Source: Sinomonas mesophila
GTDB lineage: Bacteria; Actinomycetota; Actinomycetes; Actinomycetales; Micrococcaceae
Reading direction: 5' to 3'
DNA length: 64,000 nt
NCBI RefSeq assembly: GCF_001999765.1
Contig: NZ_KV908323.1
Span: 190,585-254,584, forward strand
The stretch's first letter is position 1. Every line of letters begins with the position of its first letter. The notes beneath the pieces were generated by a model. It was given only the letters and a program-made list of their open reading frames with translations. It did no database searches and had not been told where the DNA came from. Of this stretch, positions 1 to 7,977 are shown one piece after another. Made by a program: the position numbers and the translations under genes.

Positions 1-103
1 CGACGGCGGTCTCGACCGATTCGGGTGTGGACAGCCCGCAGATCTTGACCCACAGGTGCGCGCCGAGCGGCGCGTGGGTGGGCTGGGCGGAGGGCTGAGT
101 CAT
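1..103 (-). CDS. trpF: phosphoribosylanthranilate isomerase, N-terminal part (cut by window edge)
   Basis: Only the first 34 codons are in the window, reading leftwards off the edge. The residues WVKICGLSTPESVETAV match the opening beta strand and VKICGL signature of TrpF, which isomerises phosphoribosylanthranilate in tryptophan biosynthesis in the cytoplasm. The ATG at 103 is the only start seen and gives about 17 residues before the motif, a little longer than usual. The gene is divergent from the GntR regulator and separated from it by a repeat array. The assignment rests on the N-terminal motif alone. Confidence 0.72.
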   Translation of the reverse strand, partial: MTQPSAQPTHAPLGAHLWVKICGLSTPESVETAV

Positions 104-148
104 CCCTCCAGTCTAAAGTTCCTCCCAGTCCGAGCTCGTCACTCCCAA

Positions 149-320
149 GATGCGAGGTCACCTCTCAACGTCCCGGGGTCACCTCGCAAGGTTGCGGGGT
201 CACCTCTCAACGATGCAGGGCCAATGTCAGTTCAATGACTCCGCAACGCAGGGAGGTGACCCCGGAACGTAGGGACGTGACCCCGCATCGCTGGGAAGTG
301 ACCCCGCAAAATTGGGACGT
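149..320. repeat. mirrored array of 21-bp GGGGTCACC repeats
   Basis: Three head-to-tail units of about 21 bp (core GGGGTCACCTCTCAACG) are followed by a centre containing GGCCAATGTCA and then three to four units in the opposite orientation (core GGGAGGTGACCCCGC). The two sides are inverted copies, so the array could fold into a long cruciform. The same units recur at 18797-18980, 21168-21206 and 38998-39052. Translations of the array give spurious RGHLPTL- or CGVTSLR-type heptad repeats. Confidence 0.85.
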
Positions 321-453
321 GGCGTGGTTGTGGATCACTGGCCCTTTGATTGGACGAGCCAATAGGACACTGGGCCTCCTTGTGAGTGCTTGGGTACGAT
401 AAGACCGGGCCCGAGGGGCGAGGCCCACGGTCATCGGAAGGCGATGGGGAAGC
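321..453. promoter_or_regulatory. GntR-gene upstream region with ATTGG-N5-CCAAT palindrome
   Basis: The stretch between the repeat array and the GntR start holds a perfect ATTGG-N5-CCAAT palindrome at 349-363, a plausible autoregulatory operator for the FCD regulator, and a possible -10 element TACGAT at 395-400. A GGGGAAG ribosome binding site precedes the ATG at 454. No further gene is seen in the 350 bases between trpF and this start. Confidence 0.35.
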
Positions 454-1149
454 ATGGCTGCTGGAGGAAAGATCGACCGGGTCGAACGCCCGCGGCTCTA
501 TGAGCAGGTCGTGGAGCGGCTGATCAACCACGTCATCGCGCAGCGCCTCGAGCCGGGGGACCGGCTCCCGCCCGAGCGCGACCTCGCGGAGAACCTCGGC
601 GTCTCGCGGGCCACCGTCGCGCAGGCGCTCGTCGCGCTCGAGGTGCTCGGGGTCATCAACGTCCAGCACGGCAACGGCGCCGTCCTGCTCTACCGCCCCT
701 CGAACGCCGCCGTCCTGCGCGGTCTGCGCGAGCACACGGACCGTCTTCCGGACATCGTCGACGCGCGCAGCGCCGTCGAGACCAAGATCGCTGCCCTCGC
801 CGCGTCCCGCCGCACCGACGAGGACCTCGAGCAGATCGAGGACGCCCTGCACGTCATGGGCGAGGACATCGCCGTCGGCGGCCGCGGCCTCGAGGGGGAC
901 GAGCTCTTCCACGCCGCCATCACCGCCGCCGCCCACTCCTCGGTCCTGGCCCGCATGATGGGCCAGATCGCGGACCTCGTGCGCGAGACCCGCATCGAGT
1001 CCCTCGGCCAGGAGGGCCGGCCGGAGAAGTCCCTCGAGTCCCACCGCGCGATCGTCGAGGCGATCCGCGCCCAGGATCCCGACGCCGCGGCGCGGGCCAT
1101 GGCCGAGCACATCGAGCTCGTCTCGGACGTCGCGCTGCTGAGGCCGTAG
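454..1149 (+). CDS. GntR-family transcriptional regulator, FadR/FCD subfamily
   Basis: The protein has 231 residues. A winged helix-turn-helix occupies roughly residues 12-75 (LPPERDLAENLGVSRATV) and a helical FCD ligand-binding domain follows from about 90. The FCD metal-binding pattern is visible as Asp and His in GDELFHAAI, then His in ESHRAIVEAI and in AEHIELV. FCD regulators usually repress catabolic or transport genes and release DNA on binding a carboxylate, but the ligand here is unknown. The gene stands alone, divergent from trpF, and ends 64 bases before a dehydrogenase gene. A palindrome at 349-363 upstream could be its own operator. Confidence 0.9.
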   Translation: MAAGGKIDRVERPRLYEQVVERLINHVIAQRLEPGDRLPPERDLAENLGVSRATVAQALVALEVLGVINVQHGNGAVLLYRPSNAAVLRGLREHTDRLPDIVDARSAVETKIAALAASRRTDEDLEQIEDALHVMGEDIAVGGRGLEGDELFHAAITAAAHSSVLARMMGQIADLVRETRIESLGQEGRPEKSLESHRAIVEAIRAQDPDAAARAMAEHIELVSDVALLRP

Positions 1150-1213
1150 CCCAAGGTCCCGCCGCCCGCCCCTCTGGCTTCACCCCCGACACCATGGGTA
1201 GGGTCGGGGGACC

Positions 1214-2245
1214 ATGGCGACTGCGCGCGACGGCACGGACCTCTCCGCCACGGCCTACTGGACCACGGGTCCGTGCCGGGGCGAGCTCCGCCGTGAGCGG
1301 CTCCCCGCGCCGGGCACCGGCGAGGCCCTCGTCCGGACCCTCTACTCGGGCCACTCGCGCGGCACGGAGACCCTCGTGCACACGGGCCACGTGCCCGAGC
1401 GCGTCGCGGGGATCATGCACGCCCCGCACCAGGAGGGCGAGTTCCCGGCCCCCGTGAAGTACGGCTACCTCTCCGTCGGCGTCGTCGAACAGGGCCCCCC
1501 CGGGCTCGAGGGCCGCACGGTCTTCTGCCTCTTCCCGCACCAGGACCGGTACGTCGTCCCAGCCTCGGACCTCGTCCCGCTGCCCGACGGCGTCCCTCCC
1601 CGCCGCGCCGTCCTGGCCGGCGCCGTCGAGACCGCCGTCAACGCTCTGTGGGAGGCCGGGCCGTGCATCGGCGACCGCATCGCCGTCGTGGGCTGCGGGC
1701 TCATCGGCGCCTCGCTCGCCGGGCTCCTGCGCCGCTTCCCGCTCGCCCGGCTCGAGGCCGTGGACAGGGACCCCGCGAAGGGCCGGCTAGCGGCCGCCCT
1801 CGGCGTGCCGTTCGCGTCCCCCGAGGACGCCGCCGCCGACTGCGACATCGTCTTCCACGCCTCCGCAAGCCCAGAGGGCCTCGCCCGCTGCCTCGAGATC
1901 GTGGGGGACGACGGCGACGTCATCGAGCTGTCCTGGTACGGCGACGGCGGCGTGAGCGTTCCGCTGGGCGCGGACTTCCACGCCCGGCGCCTGACGCTGC
2001 GCGCGAGCCAGGTCGGCAAGGTCGCGCGCCCGCGCCGGCACCGGCGCACGACGGCGGATCGGCTCGCCCTCGCCGTCGGCCTCCTCGAGGACGAGGCCTT
2101 CGACGCGCTGCTCGGCGGGGAGACCGCCTTCGCCGAGCTCCCCGAGACCATGGACCGCCTCGCCTCCGGCGAGCTCCCCGGCCTGTGCCACGTGATCCGC
2201 TACCCGCAACCCGAGGAGGGGCATGTTCAGCCTGACCGTCCGTGA
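1214..2245 (+). CDS. zinc-type medium-chain dehydrogenase-like protein
   Basis: The protein has 343 residues with the medium-chain dehydrogenase fold: an N-terminal GroES-like part and a Rossmann domain at about 155 (VVGCGLIGASLAGLL, GxGxxG). The usual catalytic CGxCGxD segment is replaced by SGHSRGTETLVHTGH and the structural four-cysteine zinc lobe is absent, so the catalysed reaction is uncertain. It overlaps the next gene by 23 bases and forms a three-gene unit with a QueD/6-pyruvoyltetrahydropterin synthase-like protein and a glycosyltransferase, an arrangement seen in other actinobacteria whose product I cannot name. A TAGGGT hexamer at 1199-1204 suggests a short or absent leader. Confidence 0.75.
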   Translation: MATARDGTDLSATAYWTTGPCRGELRRERLPAPGTGEALVRTLYSGHSRGTETLVHTGHVPERVAGIMHAPHQEGEFPAPVKYGYLSVGVVEQGPPGLEGRTVFCLFPHQDRYVVPASDLVPLPDGVPPRRAVLAGAVETAVNALWEAGPCIGDRIAVVGCGLIGASLAGLLRRFPLARLEAVDRDPAKGRLAAALGVPFASPEDAAADCDIVFHASASPEGLARCLEIVGDDGDVIELSWYGDGGVSVPLGADFHARRLTLRASQVGKVARPRRHRRTTADRLALAVGLLEDEAFDALLGGETAFAELPETMDRLASGELPGLCHVIRYPQPEEGHVQPDRP

Positions 2246-2636
2246 CCATGCGATGATCGCCCACAGCCTGCCGCGGGAGGCCTTCGGGCCCGCCCAGAAG
2301 CTGCACGGGGCGACCTTCGTCGTCGAGCTCACCGTCCGCGCCGAGACCCTCGACGAGAACTCGACCGTCATGGACATCGGCGAGGCGTCCAAGATCCTCG
2401 CGGACGTCCTCGACCCCCTCCGGTACCGCAACCTCGATGACCACCCCGACTTCGACGGCCAGCTCACGACGACGGAGGTCATCGCCCAGCATGTGGCCGG
2501 CGCCGCGGCGGAGCGGCTCCGTGACCGCGACCACCTCGCCGCGGTCGAGGCCACCCTGCGCGAGCACCCGGACGCGTGGGCCTCGTGCACGGTGGAGCTC
2601 GGCGGCCGCCCGAAGGGGCGGCGTCGGCGGTCCTAG
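2223..2636 (+). CDS. 6-pyruvoyltetrahydropterin synthase / QueD-family protein
   Basis: The protein has 137 residues and the T-fold signature of the family: IAHSL near residue 14, KLHGA near 28, and NLDDHPDF followed by TTTEVIAQHV, which corresponds to the LDH...PTxE segment. In canonical enzymes three histidines bind zinc. Here the motif LHGH is LHGA, so one ligand is missing, and the usual catalytic Cys before it is also not present. It may therefore catalyse a different pterin-type reaction or bind metal differently. It starts inside the end of the dehydrogenase gene, indicating translational coupling, and is followed by a glycosyltransferase. Confidence 0.75.
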   Translation: MFSLTVRDHAMIAHSLPREAFGPAQKLHGATFVVELTVRAETLDENSTVMDIGEASKILADVLDPLRYRNLDDHPDFDGQLTTTEVIAQHVAGAAAERLRDRDHLAAVEATLREHPDAWASCTVELGGRPKGRRRRS

Positions 2637-2649
2637 GCCGGCGGTCCTA

Positions 2650-3741
2650 ATGGGTGCGCGGGTGCGCCTCGTGGCCGCGGAGGGCCTGGGCTACGCCTCG
2701 GGTGGCACGGTGTTCAACGAGTGCCTCGCAGACGCCCTGCGCGGGCTCGGCGCGGCCGTCGAGCTCCGGGGCGTCCCCGGCGCGTGGCCCGTGGGCAGCC
2801 CGGCGGACCGGGCCCGGCTTGCGGCCGCGCTCGCGCTCGGGGATGGCGCGGACGACGGCGGGACGTGCCTCCTCGTCGACGGCCTCCTCGCGTGCGGGGC
2901 GCCCGAGGAGACGGCGCGCGCCGCCGCGGACGCCGAGGCGGGGGGCCGGCTGGGCATCCTCGTGCACATGTCGCTGCCCGACGCCCCTGGGCTCGAGCCG
3001 CCCGAGGCCGAGCGGCTCGCCCGGCTCGAGAAGGCCGCCCTCGCCGCCGCCCACGCCGTGTTCAGCCCGAGCGAGTTCGCCGCCCAGCGGCTCGCCCGGC
3101 GGCACGGGACGGCCGCGCGCGTGGCGAGGCCCGGCGTCGTCCGCGCCCCCGAGGCGCCGGGGAGCCTCGCCGCGTCCGGGGTGCCGCGCATCGTGTGCTT
3201 CGCGGCGCTCCTGCCGGGCAAGGGGCAGCTCGGGCTCGTGCGCGCGCTCGGGGCGCTGCGGGACCTCGCATGGACGGCTGAACTCGCGGGGCACGACGGC
3301 GCCGACCCCGCCTACGCCGACGCCGTCCGCTCGGAGGCCGGCCGGCTCGGGATCGCCGGGCGCGTGGACGTGCCGGGCGAGCTGCGCGGGAGCGCGCTCG
3401 AGGGGGCGTGGGACCGGGCGGACCTGACCGTGCTGCCGTCCGCCTCGGAGACGTTCGGGCTCTCGGTCGCGGAGTCGCTCGCGCGGGGGATCCCCGCCGT
3501 CGTCGGCGCCGGGACGGGGGCCGAGGAGGCCCTCGGCCTCTCCCTCGCGGGTGGGCTCGGCCTCGCGGGCACGGCGTGCGGAACCGGCGAGGGGGAGCTC
3601 GCGCGCGTGCTTGGCGCGTGGCTCACGGACGCATCCCTGCGGGCGCGGTGGCGGGAGGCCGCGCGTGCCGCGAGGCCGCTCCTGCCGGGCTGGGACGCGA
3701 CGGCGCGGGCGGTCGCCGAGGGCCTAGGCTTCGCGGTGTGA
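2650..3741 (+). CDS. glycosyltransferase family 4-like protein
   Basis: The protein has 363 residues from the ATG at 2650. It shows the GT-B architecture: an N-terminal acceptor half with the glycine-rich YASGGTVFNE loop and a C-terminal nucleotide-sugar half containing LLPGKGQLGLV and the retaining-type EX7E motif in ETFGLSVAE at about residues 260-285. Such enzymes transfer a sugar from a nucleotide donor in the cytoplasm; donor and acceptor cannot be told from sequence. A longer frame opens upstream but would overlap the QueD-like gene, so the ATG just after that gene's stop is preferred. It is the last gene of the three-gene cluster and converges on crgA. Confidence 0.82.
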   Translation: MGARVRLVAAEGLGYASGGTVFNECLADALRGLGAAVELRGVPGAWPVGSPADRARLAAALALGDGADDGGTCLLVDGLLACGAPEETARAAADAEAGGRLGILVHMSLPDAPGLEPPEAERLARLEKAALAAAHAVFSPSEFAAQRLARRHGTAARVARPGVVRAPEAPGSLAASGVPRIVCFAALLPGKGQLGLVRALGALRDLAWTAELAGHDGADPAYADAVRSEAGRLGIAGRVDVPGELRGSALEGAWDRADLTVLPSASETFGLSVAESLARGIPAVVGAGTGAEEALGLSLAGGLGLAGTACGTGEGELARVLGAWLTDASLRARWREAARAARPLLPGWDATARAVAEGLGFAV

Positions 3742-3786
3742 GCGCGCGGGCCGGCCGCGGGGGCACGCGCGCGGGGGAGGATCCCG

Positions 3787-4035
3787 TCAGCCGCGCCAGC
3801 GCAGGGTCATGAGGAACCCCGTTATCGCGATGCCGAAGCCGATCAGGATGTTCCAGTTGCCCAGCTGCGGCAATGGGAACGTGCCCTGGCTGATGTAGAA
3901 CGCGATGATCCACAGCAGGCCGAGGACCATGAGCCCGAACATCACGTACTTGTACCACTGCGGCGTGGGCCCCGCGGGCTTCGGGCTGCGCGCAGCACGG
4001 GTCCGGGCGGTGCGGCGCTCCTTGGATTCGGGCAC
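3787..4035 (-). CDS. crgA: cell division protein CrgA
   Basis: The protein has 82 residues: a basic N-terminus (KERRTARTRAARSPKP), then two transmembrane helices (about 29-48 and 61-78) joined by a loop with GTFPLPQLGNWN, ending in LRWRG. This is the full CrgA family layout. CrgA is an actinobacterial septum protein that contacts FtsZ-associated and penicillin-binding proteins. Its place next to sortase E, the trpG-like gene and the pkn/pbp/rodA operon is the classical context. A good GGAGGACC ribosome binding site precedes the start. Confidence 0.95.
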   Translation of the reverse strand: MPESKERRTARTRAARSPKPAGPTPQWYKYVMFGLMVLGLLWIIAFYISQGTFPLPQLGNWNILIGFGIAITGFLMTLRWRG

Positions 4036-4225
4036 TGGTCCTCCTTGGGCCGCTTCGGCTGCGCCGGGACCCCTTGATATCCTGCTGACAGTGTGGCTCG
4101 CGCGCGCGTCAAGCGCAGGCGTGCCGACGCTTTGGGTGTTTCTCGGCTGTCATTCTAGACGCTGCCCCCGTGCCCGGGGTGCAGCCCGGGGGCGATGGCC
4201 TCGCGTTCACGAAGGAGGGGGGCCC

Positions 4226-5029
4226 GTGGCCGCAACACGCACCGCCGCGCGCAGGGCTGCAGAGAGGGGCAGCGACCGTCCGCACGGCCGACGGCGCCCG
4301 GCACGCGGGGCCTTCGCGCTCCAGGTGCTCGGGGAGCTGCTCCTGACCGTCGGGGCGATCGTGGTCCTGTTCGTCGTGTGGCAGCTGTGGTGGACCAACG
4401 TCGAGGCCGACGCCCGGCAGGGCGCCGTCGTCCGCGAGTTCGCCCAGGAGATCCAGGCCCCGGCTCAGCCGCCCGCCACTCCGGCCCCCACCCCGCCGGA
4501 CTACGGCCCCGCCCCCGTGCCCGAGGGCTTCGCGAACGGTGACGTCATCGGCGTCATGTACATCCCGCGGTTCGGCGAGAACTACACCCGCCCCGTGCTC
4601 GAGGGCGTGGGCCGCGACGTCCTCGACACCCTCGGCCTGGGCCACTACCCGATGACGACGCTGCCCGGCGCGCCCGGCAACTTCGCCCTCGCGGGCCACC
4701 GCCAGACCCACGGGGCCGTGCTCGATAACATCGACCAGCTCCAGCCGGGGGACAGGATCTACCTGCAGACCCGGGACGCCTACTACACGTACGTGTTCCG
4801 CAACAGCGAGATCGTGCTGCCGACCGCGACCGACATCCTGCTCCCCGTGCCGCACGCTGCCAATGCCACCCCCACGGAGAGCCTCCTGACGCTCACCACG
4901 TGCCACCCCCGGTACGGCAACCAGCAGCGGTTCATCGCCTACTCCGTCCTCGATTCCTGGCAGCCGGCGTCGGCCGGCCCGCCCGCGGAGATCGCCGCCC
5001 GCGTCGCTGCGGCCATGGGAGGTTCCTGA
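4226..5029 (+). CDS. class E sortase
   Basis: The protein has 267 residues from a GTG at 4226 that follows GAAGGAGGGG at 4211-4220; upstream codons in the frame have no comparable site. After a basic cytoplasmic tail there is one transmembrane helix (about 33-55), a Pro-rich linker, and the sortase barrel. Catalytic His lies in LAGHRQTHG, Cys in LTLTTCHPRYG and Arg in QQRFIAYSV. Class E sortases anchor surface proteins or assemble pilus-like structures by transpeptidation outside the membrane. The stop overlaps the start of the 55-residue membrane protein. Confidence 0.92.
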   Translation: MAATRTAARRAAERGSDRPHGRRRPARGAFALQVLGELLLTVGAIVVLFVVWQLWWTNVEADARQGAVVREFAQEIQAPAQPPATPAPTPPDYGPAPVPEGFANGDVIGVMYIPRFGENYTRPVLEGVGRDVLDTLGLGHYPMTTLPGAPGNFALAGHRQTHGAVLDNIDQLQPGDRIYLQTRDAYYTYVFRNSEIVLPTATDILLPVPHAANATPTESLLTLTTCHPRYGNQQRFIAYSVLDSWQPASAGPPAEIAARVAAAMGGS

Positions 5030-5196
5030 TGTACGCCTGGATCTTCCGGCACCTGCCGGGCCCGCTGTGGGTGCGCATCCTCACGTCCGCGCTCCTCATA
5101 GGCGGCGCCCTCGTGCTCCTGTTCCAGTACCTGTTCCCCTGGATCAACGAGCTCACCAATGTCTCCAGCAACACGATTGGCCTCATCCTGCTATGA
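5029..5196 (+). CDS. small conserved membrane protein between sortase and trpG-like genes
   Basis: The protein has 55 residues and one transmembrane helix at about 19-40 (LTSALLIGGALVLLFQYLF), preceded by WVRI and followed by a short external tail. The ATG overlaps the sortase stop (TGATG) and its own stop overlaps the ATG of the trpG-like gene, so it is translationally coupled on both sides and very likely real. I do not recognise a functional family. A role linked to the sortase or the division machinery is inference from position. Confidence 0.8.
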   Translation: MYAWIFRHLPGPLWVRILTSALLIGGALVLLFQYLFPWINELTNVSSNTIGLILL

Positions 5197-5837
5197 CCAC
5201 GCGCATCCTCGTCATCGACAACTACGACTCCTTCGTCTACACCCTCGTCGGCTATCTGCAGCAGCTGGGCGCCGAGACCACGGTGGTGAGGAACGACGAC
5301 GTCTCGCTCGCCGAGGCGATCGAGCTCGCGGCCGCCCGCGACGCCGTGCTGATCTCCCCCGGGCCGGGCAACCCGGCCGAGGCGGGCGTGTGCATCGAGC
5401 TCATCCGCTGGTGCGGGGAGAACGCCAAGCCCATGCTCGGCGTGTGCCTCGGGCACCAGGCCCTCGCCGAGGCCTACGGCGGCACGGTCACGCATGCCCC
5501 GGAGCTCATGCACGGCAAGACCTCCCTCGTCGAGCACGAGGGCCGGAGCGTCTTCGCGGGCCTCAAGAGCCCCTTCACGGCCACCCGCTACCACTCGCTC
5601 GCGGCCGTCGCCGAGACCATCCCGGACGTCCTCGAGGTCACCGCCCACACGCACTCCGGCGTCGTCATGGGCCTTCAGCACAAGACCGCGCCGTTGTGCG
5701 GCGTGCAGTTCCACCCCGAGAGCGTCCTGACCGAGGGCGGCTACCAGATGCTCGGAACGTGGCTCGAGTCCATCGGCCTCAAGGGCGCCGCCGCCACGGC
5801 CGCGACGCTGAGCCCGCTCATCACGAGCGGAAGCTGA
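5193..5837 (+). CDS. TrpG/PabA-type glutamine amidotransferase
   Basis: The protein has 214 residues and is a complete class I glutamine amidotransferase. It starts ILVIDNYDSFVYTLVGYL, has the nucleophile elbow GVCLGHQALAEAYGG with Cys at about 82, and ends with the catalytic HPESVLTE. The domain releases ammonia from glutamine for anthranilate or aminodeoxychorismate synthesis. No TrpE or PabB partner lies nearby, which is usual for the copy in the actinobacterial division cluster, so it may serve PabB elsewhere. It starts within the stop of the upstream small membrane gene and converges on pknB. Confidence 0.9.
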   Translation: MTTRILVIDNYDSFVYTLVGYLQQLGAETTVVRNDDVSLAEAIELAAARDAVLISPGPGNPAEAGVCIELIRWCGENAKPMLGVCLGHQALAEAYGGTVTHAPELMHGKTSLVEHEGRSVFAGLKSPFTATRYHSLAAVAETIPDVLEVTAHTHSGVVMGLQHKTAPLCGVQFHPESVLTEGGYQMLGTWLESIGLKGAAATAATLSPLITSGS

Positions 5838-5853
5838 CTCGCACGGCGGGCGT

Positions 5854-5946
5854 ACCCTCCCCTGCCATCGGCTGCTGACGTGGCCGCCGTTCTGAGCTGC
5901 CAGAACGCGGGTTTCGGTTCAGCCGATGCCCTTCTCAGGGGAGGGT
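5854..5946. terminator. nested inverted repeat between convergent trpG-like and pknB genes
   Basis: Outer arms ACCCTCCCCTG and CAGGGGAGGGT, middle arms CATCGGCTG and CAGCCGATG, and an inner hairpin CGTTCTG/CAGAACG at 5888-5906 all pair on one axis. The structure fills the gap between two convergent genes and could stop transcription from both sides. There is no clear U-tract, so termination is inferred. Confidence 0.5.
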
Positions 5947-7928
5947 CAGTCGTTTCCCGAACCGGACCGGGTGCTCGAGGGCTTGGGCGACGGTGACGCC
6001 TCTGACGGTGTAGGGCTCGGCGCCGGGGCCACCGCGACGGTCAGCACCACCGTCCCGCCCTGGTCCACGCTGCCCTCCGCCCCGGGGCTCTGCGCCGTGA
6101 CGGTTCCCGGCGCGACGACCGAGTTCTCCTGCTGGCGCACGTCCGCCTTGAGCCCGAGGTCGGCGAGGGCCTTCTGCGCCTCCTCGAGGGTCTTGCCCCT
6201 CAGCTCGGGGACGGTGACCTTGCCGGTCGAGACCGTGAGGACGACCTCGGTGCCGACCGCGACCGTCTGCCCCACGCCCGGGTTGGTGCTGATCACGGTG
6301 CCGAACTGCGCAGTGGGGTGGTTCGCGAGGACCGATCGTGCGGCGACCTTGAGCCCGAGGCTCTGCAGGGTGGAGCGGGCGCCCGCCTCGGTCGCGCCGA
6401 CGATCGACTCGGGGATCGTCTGGCTCGAGGGGCCCTTCGAGATCTCGAGGGTGATCCTCGAGCCCTGGTCGAGCTGCGTGCCCACCGCGGGGATGGTCCG
6501 CACGGCGTACCCAATCGGCACGGTCGCGTGGTTCACATGCTCGAGAACGGGCTGGAGGCCCACGCCCTGGAGGGTCAGGGCGGCCTGGGTCTCGCTCATG
6601 CCCTCGACGCCTGGGACCTCCACCGTGGCGACGGCCGCCGGCTGGTTCATGTAGTTGTAGAGCCAGAGTCCGCCGGCCCCCACGAGCAGGAGGGACATGA
6701 CGAGCAGGACGGCGATCCACGCGCCGCGGCGGCCGCGGCCCCGGCGGGCCCGGTCCTCGTCGCGCGCGTCGTCGAAGTCGATGAGCCCCGCCGCCTGCGG
6801 CGGCGCGACCGGGATCTCCCCCGTGTCGCCGAGGTGCGTGAGGGCCGCGTGGCGACCCGTCGCGGTCGCGTCGCCGTTGGGGCCCGGGACACCCGCGGGT
6901 CCGGCCTCGGGCACCGCCTGCGTGGCGGCGGTGGGGACGCCGGCGGCGTCCCCGGCCACGACGGCCGCGCCCACGCCGGCCCCCGCCGCGGCGGCGCCGA
7001 GCGCCGCCGCGGGGACCCCGGCGTCGTCCGCGTCTGCGCCTGCGTCTGCGATGGCGGCCTGGGCGGGGACGGGCACGCCTGCGCGGGCGGCGCGCAGGGC
7101 GCGGCGGAACGCCCCCGCGTCCTGGAACCGCTCGGCGGGATCCTTGCGGAGGGCCTTGTCGAGCACGCTCTGCAGCGCGTCGGAAACCTCGGGATTGAAG
7201 TCCGAGACGGGCTGCGGCGTCGCCTGGACGTGCTGGTAGGCCACCGCGACCGGCGAGTCGCCCACGAAGGGCGGCCTGCCGGCGAGGAGCTCGTAGAGCA
7301 GGCACCCGGCCGAGTAGAGGTCGCTCCGGGAGTCCACGACCTCGCCCTGCGCCTGCTCGGGCGAGAGGTACTGCGCGGTGCCCACGACGGCCTGCGTCTG
7401 CGTCATGGTCGCCGAGGAGTCGGCCGTGGCGCGGGCGATGCCGAAGTCCATGACCTTGACCTCGCGCGTGTCCCGGCAGACCATCACGTTGGCCGGCTTG
7501 ATGTCCCGGTGGACGATGCCCTGCCGGTGGCTGTACTCGAGCGCCGAGAGCACGCCGAGCACGTACTCGACCGACTCGTCGACGGTGAGGGCCCCGCCGC
7601 GCACGAGTTCCCGGAGCGTCTGCCCGGTCACGAGCTCCATGACGATGTAGGGCACCTCGACGGACTGCGGGCCGCTGTCGTCCGGCGAGTGCTCGCCCGT
7701 GTCGTAGACGGCCACGATCGAGGGGTGGCTGAGCCCGGCGACCGCCCGGGCCTCGCGCTCGAACCGGACGCGGAACTGGCGGTCCCGGGCCATGTCCGGG
7801 CGCAGCATCTTGACCGCGACGGTCCGGCCCAGCCGGAGGTCCCGGGCCTCGTAGACGTCGGCCATCCCGCCTCGGCCCAGGAGCTTGCCGAGCTCGTAGC
7901 GGCCCGACAGGGTGAGGGGACGCGGCAT
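5946..7928 (-). CDS. pknB: PASTA-domain serine/threonine protein kinase
   Basis: The protein has 660 residues from the ATG at 7928, chosen for its GAGAGGACG ribosome binding site; an in-frame ATG at 7973 would add 15 residues but lacks one. The kinase domain shows LGRGGMADVYEA, Lys40 in VAVK, HRDIKPANV, DFGIAR and GTAQYLSPEQ. An Ala-rich linker leads to one transmembrane helix and three extracellular PASTA repeats starting at VEVPGVEGMS, QTIPESIVGA and VTVPELRGKT, then a Ser/Pro tail. PknB senses cell-wall fragments and phosphorylates division and wall-synthesis proteins. It is the last gene of the fhaA-to-pknB operon. Confidence 0.96.
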   Translation of the reverse strand: MPRPLTLSGRYELGKLLGRGGMADVYEARDLRLGRTVAVKMLRPDMARDRQFRVRFEREARAVAGLSHPSIVAVYDTGEHSPDDSGPQSVEVPYIVMELVTGQTLRELVRGGALTVDESVEYVLGVLSALEYSHRQGIVHRDIKPANVMVCRDTREVKVMDFGIARATADSSATMTQTQAVVGTAQYLSPEQAQGEVVDSRSDLYSAGCLLYELLAGRPPFVGDSPVAVAYQHVQATPQPVSDFNPEVSDALQSVLDKALRKDPAERFQDAGAFRRALRAARAGVPVPAQAAIADAGADADDAGVPAAALGAAAAGAGVGAAVVAGDAAGVPTAATQAVPEAGPAGVPGPNGDATATGRHAALTHLGDTGEIPVAPPQAAGLIDFDDARDEDRARRGRGRRGAWIAVLLVMSLLLVGAGGLWLYNYMNQPAAVATVEVPGVEGMSETQAALTLQGVGLQPVLEHVNHATVPIGYAVRTIPAVGTQLDQGSRITLEISKGPSSQTIPESIVGATEAGARSTLQSLGLKVAARSVLANHPTAQFGTVISTNPGVGQTVAVGTEVVLTVSTGKVTVPELRGKTLEEAQKALADLGLKADVRQQENSVVAPGTVTAQSPGAEGSVDQGGTVVLTVAVAPAPSPTPSEASPSPKPSSTRSGSGND

Positions 7929-7977
7929 GGGGTCGTCCTCTCTTTCCAGGCGCGGGTGGGTGGAGTTGGTCATGGCG

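Noticed and set aside
149-320. CRISPR-like array of short regular repeats
   Set aside because: The 21-bp units are contiguous with no unique spacers, the array inverts at its centre, and there are no cas genes in the window.
207-1110. Proteins with RGHLPTL/CGVTSLR heptads on the minus strand
   Set aside because: They are translations of the 21-bp repeat array joined to the antisense strand of the GntR gene.
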